Shown piece after piece: positions 6,498 through 13,197 of a stretch of DNA of 15,274 nucleotides; within the stretch, counting starts at the first letter, position 1; each line of letters starts with the position of its first letter. The translations under genes were made by a program, and so were the position numbers. This DNA comes from Bacillota bacterium (GTDB lineage Bacteria; Bacillota; Clostridia; Acetivibrionales; DTU013). Under the pieces are notes generated by a model. That model was not told the DNA's origin. It did not search any database and was given only the letters and a program-made list of their open reading frames with translations. The DNA is taken from NCBI GenBank assembly GCA_023412915.1, contig JAEZRE010000003.1:1-15274 (forward strand), in the 5' to 3' direction.

Positions 6498-7622
6498 TTG
6501 AGAATTGCCTTCATATGCACCGAAAAACTTCCTGTACCGCCTGTCGCAGGCGGCGCCATTCAGCTATATATCAGCGGGATCGTACCCTTGCTTGCGGGCA
6601 AACACGATATAACGGTCTATGGCATTCAGTATCCGGGTCTTCCAGAAGCTGAAACAATAGATAATGTAAAATACATAAGGGTACCCGGCAAGACCGATAC
6701 CGTTTATGTAAATAACTTGAAAGCAGCTTTGGATTCAGGTTTTGACCTGGTTCACGTTTTCAATCGTCCGCGTTTTATGCTGGCGCTTTCTGATAAATTC
6801 CCTGAAATGAAGTTCAGCCTGAGCCTTCACAATGAGATGTTACACCCGGAAAAGATACCCGATGAAGCTGCTCTCCGCTGTGTCCAAAAAGCGGAATTCA
6901 TAAATACCGTAAGCCGTTATATAGCCGATACCGTTAAAAAACGTGTACCTGAAGCTGAAGGCAAGCTTCGTGTGGTTTACTCCGGCGCTGATCCGGCTAA
7001 ATACCATGTCCCCTGGTCCCCCGAAGGCGAGGCCATTAAGCGGGAAATGCAGCTCAAATACGGCCTTCAGGATTATAAAACTATACTTTACGTAGGCAGA
7101 CTGAGCGTTAAAAAAGGTGTTCATGTCCTTTTAAAAGCTATGGATAAAATTATGAGCGTCCGAAAGGACGTTGCTCTAGCAATCGTTGGTAGCAAATGGT
7201 ACGGAAATAACGAAACGGACGATTATGCCAATTCGGTGCAGGCCGCAGCAAAGAATCTTCCCGGCCCGGTGATTTTCACCGGATTCGTCCCTCCTTCCGA
7301 GATTCCGTCTCTTTACAATATCGGAGATATTTTCGTCTGCGCATCCCAATGGAATGAACCCCTGGCCAGGGTACATTACGAAGCTATGGCCGCCGGCCTG
7401 CCCATCATCACTACAAACAGGGGAGGTAATGCGGAGGTCGTAGAAGGTTTCGGAAACGGTATCGTCATAAATGAATACAACGACCCGCTGGCGTTCGCCT
7501 CATCAATGACAAAACTCCTCGATAACCCCGTAACCGTACGTGAAATGGGTATGGCCGGCAGAAAACTGGCTGAAGAAAGATTTAATTGGGAAAGAGTCGC
7601 CGCAGAAGTTTTGGGGGGTTAG
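6498..7622 (+). CDS. GT4-family glycosyltransferase, CotSA-like
   Basis: A 374-residue retaining GT-B glycosyltransferase, close to the length I recall for Bacillus subtilis CotSA. The N-terminal Rossmann half starts RIAFICTEKLPVPPVAGGAI. The donor-binding half has YVGRLSVKKGVHVLLKA (about 198-214) and the E-x7-E motif NEPLARVHYEAMAAGLP (Glu287 and Glu295). The donor and acceptor cannot be read from sequence. The start is TTG 6498: AAGGAG (6484-6489) lies 8 bp before it, whereas the upstream GTG at 6489 overlaps that site. It stops 2 bp before the UDP-glucose dehydrogenase gene. Direct adjacency to CotS-type genes matches the cotSA-cotS pairing in B. subtilis. Confidence 0.88.
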   Translation: MRIAFICTEKLPVPPVAGGAIQLYISGIVPLLAGKHDITVYGIQYPGLPEAETIDNVKYIRVPGKTDTVYVNNLKAALDSGFDLVHVFNRPRFMLALSDKFPEMKFSLSLHNEMLHPEKIPDEAALRCVQKAEFINTVSRYIADTVKKRVPEAEGKLRVVYSGADPAKYHVPWSPEGEAIKREMQLKYGLQDYKTILYVGRLSVKKGVHVLLKAMDKIMSVRKDVALAIVGSKWYGNNETDDYANSVQAAAKNLPGPVIFTGFVPPSEIPSLYNIGDIFVCASQWNEPLARVHYEAMAAGLPIITTNRGGNAEVVEGFGNGIVINEYNDPLAFASSMTKLLDNPVTVREMGMAGRKLAEERFNWERVAAEVLGG

Positions 7623-7624
7623 CA

Positions 7625-8944
7625 ATGAATGTTTCGATTGTCGGTACAGGTTATGTCGGGCTTGTAACAGGCGCTTGCCTCGCTTCGCTGGGTATGAACG
7701 TGCTGTGCTGCGATCAGGATGAGGCAAAGATAGCAAATCTCAGAAAAGGGATCCTTCCGCTTTATGAACCGTGTCTTAAAAGCCTGGTTGACCATAGTAC
7801 CTGTAAACAAAAAAGACTTTGTTTCACTTCAGATATGAAAGCTGCCGTAGAGCACTCCGATGTTATTTTTATCGCAGTTAACACGCCTACTTTATCGGAC
7901 AATACATGCGATACCAGCCACGTTTTCGATGTTGTCCGGGATATCGCATGCAGTATGGGCTCCTACAAGCTTATTGTCAACAAAAGTACTGTTCCTGTGG
8001 GTACAGGAAGAAAAATGCACGGAGTGATATCTCAAATCCTTCAAGAGAGAGGTCTTTCAATAGAATTCGATATCGCCTCGAACCCGGAATTCCTGAAGGA
8101 GGGTTCCGCCATTGAGGATTTCATCAATCCGGACAGAATCGTAATAGGCGCCGAAAGCCAGAAGGCAGTGGATATCCTCAGGGAGATATATCGCGAGCAG
8201 GTTTCTGGAAATATACCAATTTTGCTCACAAGGATCGAAGAGGCGGAGATGATAAAATATGCCGCCAATGCGTTCCTGGCCGCGAAAATAAGCTTTATAA
8301 ACGAGGTCGCAAATATATGCGAAGCGTGCAATATAGATGTTAATTCCGTAGCCAACGGTATAGGACTGGACAAAAGGATAGGCAGGCACTTCCTGAACGC
8401 CGGACCGGGCTTCGGGGGCAGCTGCTTTCCCAAGGATCTTCACGCTTTAGTCGGAATCAGTAGAAAATGCGGCTACGAACCGCATTTGCTGGATAGTGTC
8501 ATCAATGTAAATGAACAGCAAAAGGAAAGGATGGTACAAAAGGCTGAAAAAATACTGGGAAGCGTCGAAGGTAAGAAAATAACCTTGCTGGGGCTTTCAT
8601 TCAAGCCCGGGACCGACGATATCCGAGAATCTCCAGCCCTGTCAATCCTCGATAGGTTATTTGCCGGCAAGGCCCATATTTCTGTTTATGACCCCCAGGC
8701 AATTAGGACACTGAAAAAAGAGCGGCCCGACATGAGGATAAGATACTGTAAAGACCCATATTCAGCCTGCTCCAACAGCGAGTGTATAATGCTGCTGACA
8801 GAATGGAAGGAATTCGCGGACCTTGATTTCGGCAGACTGAAAGCCGTGGTTAGCAAACCGGTGTTTCTGGATCTTAGGAACTTGTATGATCCTGATTATG
8901 TAAAGAGTTTTGGATTCTATTACGAGGGAGTTGGCAGGAAATGA
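7625..8944 (+). CDS. ugd: UDP-glucose 6-dehydrogenase
   Basis: This 439-residue enzyme oxidises UDP-glucose to UDP-glucuronate with two NAD+. It has the N-terminal NAD site VGTGYVGLVTG (6-16), the STVPVGTG segment (121-128), SNPEFLKEGSAIEDF (152-166), the substrate lysine in EMIKYAANAF (Lys211), and the catalytic cysteine in GPGFGGSCFPKD (Cys267). The C-terminal domain has LLGLSFKPGTDDIRESPA (321-338). ATG 7625 is preceded by GGGGGG. It overlaps the next gene, an epimerase fusion, by 4 bp (ATGA), so the two are translationally coupled and likely act in sequence. A related dehydrogenase such as one for UDP-GlcNAc is possible but less likely. In B. subtilis a homologue (YtcA) sits in the coat gene region. 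Confidence 0.93.
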   Translation: MNVSIVGTGYVGLVTGACLASLGMNVLCCDQDEAKIANLRKGILPLYEPCLKSLVDHSTCKQKRLCFTSDMKAAVEHSDVIFIAVNTPTLSDNTCDTSHVFDVVRDIACSMGSYKLIVNKSTVPVGTGRKMHGVISQILQERGLSIEFDIASNPEFLKEGSAIEDFINPDRIVIGAESQKAVDILREIYREQVSGNIPILLTRIEEAEMIKYAANAFLAAKISFINEVANICEACNIDVNSVANGIGLDKRIGRHFLNAGPGFGGSCFPKDLHALVGISRKCGYEPHLLDSVINVNEQQKERMVQKAEKILGSVEGKKITLLGLSFKPGTDDIRESPALSILDRLFAGKAHISVYDPQAIRTLKKERPDMRIRYCKDPYSACSNSECIMLLTEWKEFADLDFGRLKAVVSKPVFLDLRNLYDPDYVKSFGFYYEGVGRK

Positions 8945-11900
8945 ACGGGGAGTTGACAGAAAACGGGCAGACAGGTGCGGCGAAGACTGCCGTACCGGTA
9001 ATATCGGAAGTGACGGAAGACGTTCGGTTGTCCGGTTTAACCATTCTTGTGACCGGCGGTGCGGGCTTTATCGGTTCGCACCTTTGCGAAAAACTGCTGC
9101 GCCTGGGCAGCAGGGTTATTTGTCTGGATAATTTCAATGACTCTTATGACCATAATATCAAAAAGAATAATATACAGGCTGCACTGCATGACCCCAGGTT
9201 CAGGCTTGTTGAAGGCGACATATTGGATTCAGCTTTGGTCGAAAGCATTATTAAGCAACATGGGATAAGCGTCATCATACACCTGGCAGCGCTGGCCGGA
9301 GTCCGCAGTTCCATCGACACCCCGCTGGATTACGTGGATACCGATATCAAGGGTACGGTTATACTGCTGGAAGCTGCCCATAAATATGGGGTAAAAAAAT
9401 TTATATTTGCATCCTCCTCGTCGGTATATGGAACTGCGGCGACACCCTTCAGAGAGTCTGACACCGCATTATCCCAGGTATCGCCGTATGCGGCCGCCAA
9501 ATACTCCGGGGAACAATATCTAAGGACATACCACCTTTTATATGGTATCCCTGTCGTTTGCCTGCGTTTCTTCACAGTATATGGTCCAAGACAGCGTCCC
9601 GATATGGCTATAAACAAATTTACGAGGGCGATTGAAGAAGGCCGTGAAATCAGCATATACGGGAACGGAGGAAGCTCAAGGGACTATACTTATGTCGATG
9701 ACATCATAGACGGGATAATTGCATCCATCCGCCTAAAATGCGGCTTTGAAGTGATCAACCTTGGAAATTCAACCGCAGTAGGCATATTGGACCTGGTCAA
9801 AATTCTTGAAAGCAGATTGGGTAAAGCTGCTAAAACCAGCTTTATCTCCGATCAGAAAGGCGATGTGCCTGCTACCTTTGCCGACATAGGCAAAGCTACA
9901 GAACTGCTGGGATTTAAGCCGAAAATAGGGATTGAGGATGGGATCGGGCGATTTGTTGATTGGTATGAAAAAAGCACAAAGCCGCTCAAGATAGTTCAGA
10001 TTGCGCCTGATATCTATCCTGTTCCGCCTCCGGATTACGGGGGCATAGAGATAATAGTTCATGAAATAACGGAGGAACTGGTCAGGCGCGGGCACGAGGT
10101 ATACCTCTATGCTCCGGCAGGGAGCAAAACGAGCGCAAGGCTGGTACCGTACGAGCACACTGCAAAGGGCGATCCGGCCAAAATAGCGGAATTTGTACAA
10201 CGGACACTCCCGGAAGGTGTGGATATAATCCACGATCATACCTTGTCTTCCGTCGTCGGTAAAGCAGGACTGCCGATCCCTGTCGTCTGCACGATCCACG
10301 GAGCGATCAGGAATTCCATGAAATACCCTGTCTACGTCAGCAAGAGGGCACTTGAAGTCATTGGAAATAACCACGGCTTTTTCGCATACAACGGTCTGGA
10401 GCTGGAGAAGTATGGATTCAGCGGGCTTAAAAGCGATTACCTTCTGTATATGAGCCGTGTCGACAAGGTAAAGGGAATCGAGATCGCACTGGATATTGCG
10501 GACAGTACAAAAAGAAAACTGATAATTGCCGGACCGGTCCATGACAAAACTTATTTCTCCGATGTCGTGGAACCACGGATAAGAAATAACCCCAATATCA
10601 GGTATGTCGGCTCAGCAGGGGGACAATTCAAACAGGATCTGCTGAAGTACGCAGCCTGCCTGCTATTCCCCACTTCCTGGGAAGAGCCCTTCGGCCTGAT
10701 CATGATTGAAGCCATGGCCTGCGGTACGCCCGTTGTCGCCCTCTCCAACGGTGCGGTGCCGGAGGTTCTTAAACGTTTCCCGGACCTTATATGTCGTGAT
10801 CCGAATGAAATGGCGGAACTGGTTAGTCACGGGAACTTTCCTGCTCCGGAGAATCTGCGTAAATATGTCCTTTCACGTTTTACTGCTGAAAGAATGGTTG
10901 ATAGCTACCTTGAGATTTATAAAAACGTACTCCGGGAGGAGAAGCATGCCGACAGCGCTGATAATCCGCAAGTCAGCCTTACGCAGCCCGGTACGATGGA
11001 GGCAGCCCTGTGCACAAAGCGCCTCCGGATAGTGCAGGTATCGCCGGATGCCATCACTGTCCCGCCGAAGGATTATGGCGGGATCGAACGCGTAATTTAC
11101 GACCTTACCGAAGAATTGACCCGTCAGGGGCATGAAGTCTTTCTGTACGCCAAGCAAGGCAGCCGCAGCAGCGCCAGCCTTATCCCCTACCCGCACCAGG
11201 ACAGCAACATCCAGGCTGTCGCGGAATTCGTATCCTCCAGCCTGCCCGAAGGCGTGGACGTCATACACGACCACACCCATGCTTCCGTTATCGATAAGCT
11301 GGGCCTCGATATCCCCGTAGTCAATACGATACATGACAGCAGGAAAAATACGGCTGAGAATCCGGTTTATCTATGTCGCAAGGCATTGCATGATGTCGGG
11401 GAAAGCATCGGATTCTACGCATATAACGGCATTAATATGGATGATTATGAGTTCTCCGGTGAAAAGAAGGATTATTTACTGTTCATAGGTCTGCTGTATT
11501 CACATAAAGGTATAAACTATGCGATGGACGTTGCTGAAAAAACCGGTAAGAAACTGGTTATAGCAGGCCCGATCTATAAACTCGATTATTATAAATCTGA
11601 AATAGAACCTCGCCTTTTGAAAAACCCAAATTTCAGGTATGTAGGCTCAGTAGGCGGCAATGTCAGACAGCTTCTGCTCAAATACGCGGAATGCATGTTG
11701 TTCCCGACCATCTGGGAGGAGCCCTTCGGTCTCGTAATGATTGAAGCCATGGCCTGCGGAACTCCCGTCCTCGCATTCGGCAATGGCGCGGTTCCTGAAG
11801 TGCTTTCCGGGTTACCCGGCTTGATATGCAAAGACACAGAAGAAATGGCCTATAAAGTCCTGAACCCTTCATACCCCGATCCAGCGACACTGAGGAAGTA

Positions 11901-12006
11901 TGTCGAAGAGCATTTCTCCTCCGGGAAAATGGCTGAAAGCTACCTGCAGATATATGGTGAAGTAATGAAGAAATATGCTGGCAACAGCAAACCGTTGAAT
12001 AGATGA
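8941..12006 (+). CDS. Trifunctional fusion: nucleotide-sugar epimerase plus two GT4 glycosyltransferases
   Basis: A single 1021-residue open frame. Residues 33-343 form an extended SDR epimerase: NAD site TGGAGFIGSHL (38-48), SSSSVYG (158-164), Y183-x3-K187 in SPYAAAKYSGE, and GNGGSSRDYTYVDD (241-254). It most resembles UDP-glucuronate or UDP-glucose 4-epimerases. Residues 348-665 and 694-1012 are two homologous GT4 domains, each starting IVQxxPD...YGGIE, with E-x7-E pairs at 582/590 and 927/935 in EEPFGLxMIEAMACGTPV. The second lacks the Arg usual in the donor loop (GLLYSHKG versus SRVDKVKG). A linker of about 5 residues joins epimerase to the first GT, about 30 residues join the GTs. B. subtilis has separate genes for such functions (ytcB, ytcC). 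No internal stop or frame change is visible. With Ugd it would make and use UDP-galacturonate, an inference. Confidence 0.9.
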   Translation: MNGELTENGQTGAAKTAVPVISEVTEDVRLSGLTILVTGGAGFIGSHLCEKLLRLGSRVICLDNFNDSYDHNIKKNNIQAALHDPRFRLVEGDILDSALVESIIKQHGISVIIHLAALAGVRSSIDTPLDYVDTDIKGTVILLEAAHKYGVKKFIFASSSSVYGTAATPFRESDTALSQVSPYAAAKYSGEQYLRTYHLLYGIPVVCLRFFTVYGPRQRPDMAINKFTRAIEEGREISIYGNGGSSRDYTYVDDIIDGIIASIRLKCGFEVINLGNSTAVGILDLVKILESRLGKAAKTSFISDQKGDVPATFADIGKATELLGFKPKIGIEDGIGRFVDWYEKSTKPLKIVQIAPDIYPVPPPDYGGIEIIVHEITEELVRRGHEVYLYAPAGSKTSARLVPYEHTAKGDPAKIAEFVQRTLPEGVDIIHDHTLSSVVGKAGLPIPVVCTIHGAIRNSMKYPVYVSKRALEVIGNNHGFFAYNGLELEKYGFSGLKSDYLLYMSRVDKVKGIEIALDIADSTKRKLIIAGPVHDKTYFSDVVEPRIRNNPNIRYVGSAGGQFKQDLLKYAACLLFPTSWEEPFGLIMIEAMACGTPVVALSNGAVPEVLKRFPDLICRDPNEMAELVSHGNFPAPENLRKYVLSRFTAERMVDSYLEIYKNVLREEKHADSADNPQVSLTQPGTMEAALCTKRLRIVQVSPDAITVPPKDYGGIERVIYDLTEELTRQGHEVFLYAKQGSRSSASLIPYPHQDSNIQAVAEFVSSSLPEGVDVIHDHTHASVIDKLGLDIPVVNTIHDSRKNTAENPVYLCRKALHDVGESIGFYAYNGINMDDYEFSGEKKDYLLFIGLLYSHKGINYAMDVAEKTGKKLVIAGPIYKLDYYKSEIEPRLLKNPNFRYVGSVGGNVRQLLLKYAECMLFPTIWEEPFGLVMIEAMACGTPVLAFGNGAVPEVLSGLPGLICKDTEEMAYKVLNPSYPDPATLRKYVEEHFSSGKMAESYLQIYGEVMKKYAGNSKPLNR

Positions 12007-12018
12007 TGAGGTGTGTCC

Positions 12019-13110
12019 ATGATTTCGATCACTTTGTGCATGATAGTGAAAAACGAGGAAGATACGCTCGCCAGATGCCTTATATCAGTTAAAGACATCG
12101 TTGATGAAATAATTATCATAGATACGGGATCGACAGACAAAACGAAGGAAATCGCATGGCTCTTTACGGATAAAATCTACGACTTCAAATGGATAAACGA
12201 TTTCTCGGCCGCCAGGAACTTTTCATTTTCCAAGGCAAGTAAAGACTATATCTTCTGGCTGGACGCCGATGACGCCATACTCGAACCGGATCGCATAAAG
12301 CTTAAAAAGCTCAAGGAAACGCTGGATCCGAACATAGATGTCGTCATGATGAATTACAACTATTCATTCGACAGCGAGGGCAATGTGCTTTTGTCGCACT
12401 TCAGAGAGCGCCTGCTGAAGCGATCGAAGAACTTTCAGTGGAACGATCCAATTCACGAGTACATTTCTTTCGGAGGAAATGTTCTGAATACCGATATAAC
12501 TATTACACATAAAAAAACGCACTCAAACAACCGGAGAAACCTTACGATACTTGAAAACATGTTGGCCGAAGGAAAGGAATTTTCCCCGAGAAACATGTTT
12601 TATTACGCAAGAGAGAAATTCAACGTAGGCGAATACGATGATGCGATCGAATACTTCAATAAGCACCTTGACTCGGAAAAGGGCCTTCCCGCCGACAATA
12701 TAGTTTCGTGCATACATCTTGCGAAAGCCTACAGGCTCAAAAAGGACAGGAGAAACATGCTTAAAGCTCTGCTCAGGAGCTTCGAATACGATATTCCGAA
12801 AGCTGAAATATGCTGCCTGCTGGGCTATTACTATAAAGACGTAGAGGATTACAGCCGCGCCGCCTTTTGGTTCGAACTGGCACTGAACCTGGGAAAGCCC
12901 GAAAACAAATGGGGACCTGTACTGCACGAATTTTGGGGATTCGTACCGTGCTTCGAACTTGGCGTCTGTAACTTCAAGCTACAGAGCATTGACAAGGCCA
13001 TTCTTTACAATAACCGTGCAGAGGAGTTCAGACCTGGGCACCCATCCATCCTTCAAAACAAACAGCTTTTTGAAGCGGTCAGAAGCAAAATGTCGGAAGC
13101 AGCAAAATAA
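12019..13110 (+). CDS. GT2-family glycosyltransferase with C-terminal TPR-like repeats
   Basis: A 363-residue protein. Residues 1-170 are a GT-A domain of family 2: ITLCMIVKNEEDTLARC (4-20), IIIIDTGSTDKT (31-42), DFSAARNFSF (61-70) and the metal/donor motif WLDADDAI (80-87) with the DxD aspartates; DPIHEY (143-148) is also typical. Residues about 190-340 form helical pairs of TPR type, for example NVGEYDDAIEYFNKHL (202-217) and VEDYSRAAFWFELAL (275-289). This layout is shared with SunS-type protein glycosyltransferases, which modify peptides directly. ATG 12019 follows GAGGTG; an in-frame GTG at 12013 would overlap that site. It is 12 bp after the fusion gene and just before the repeat protein, which makes that protein a candidate acceptor. 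Confidence 0.87.
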   Translation: MISITLCMIVKNEEDTLARCLISVKDIVDEIIIIDTGSTDKTKEIAWLFTDKIYDFKWINDFSAARNFSFSKASKDYIFWLDADDAILEPDRIKLKKLKETLDPNIDVVMMNYNYSFDSEGNVLLSHFRERLLKRSKNFQWNDPIHEYISFGGNVLNTDITITHKKTHSNNRRNLTILENMLAEGKEFSPRNMFYYAREKFNVGEYDDAIEYFNKHLDSEKGLPADNIVSCIHLAKAYRLKKDRRNMLKALLRSFEYDIPKAEICCLLGYYYKDVEDYSRAAFWFELALNLGKPENKWGPVLHEFWGFVPCFELGVCNFKLQSIDKAILYNNRAEEFRPGHPSILQNKQLFEAVRSKMSEAAK

Positions 13111-13132
13111 TTATGTAATGCAAATAGCGAGT

Positions 13133-13161
13133 CACACATTATGTTAACCCGTCATATTATG
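13133..13161 (+). promoter_or_regulatory. Possible sigma-K promoter of the repeat-protein gene
   Basis: CACA (13133-13136), a spacer of exactly 16 bp, then CATATTATG (13153-13161) fits the B. subtilis sigma-K pattern mACm-16-CATAnnnTA with one mismatch at the last base. Start of transcription would fall near 13168, about 30 bp before the gene. Sigma-K acts late in the mother cell, which suits a spore-surface protein. The boxes are short, so chance matches are possible. Confidence 0.4.
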
Positions 13162-13197
13162 TCAATGTATACTTTTGTGCAGAAAAGAGGTTAGCAT

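Noticed and set aside
8941..12006. Triple-domain frame as an artefact of a missed stop or frameshift
   Set aside because: The frame is open without any break, linkers are plausible, and no start with a ribosome binding site stands out before either transferase domain. I cannot exclude a sequencing error from one sequence.
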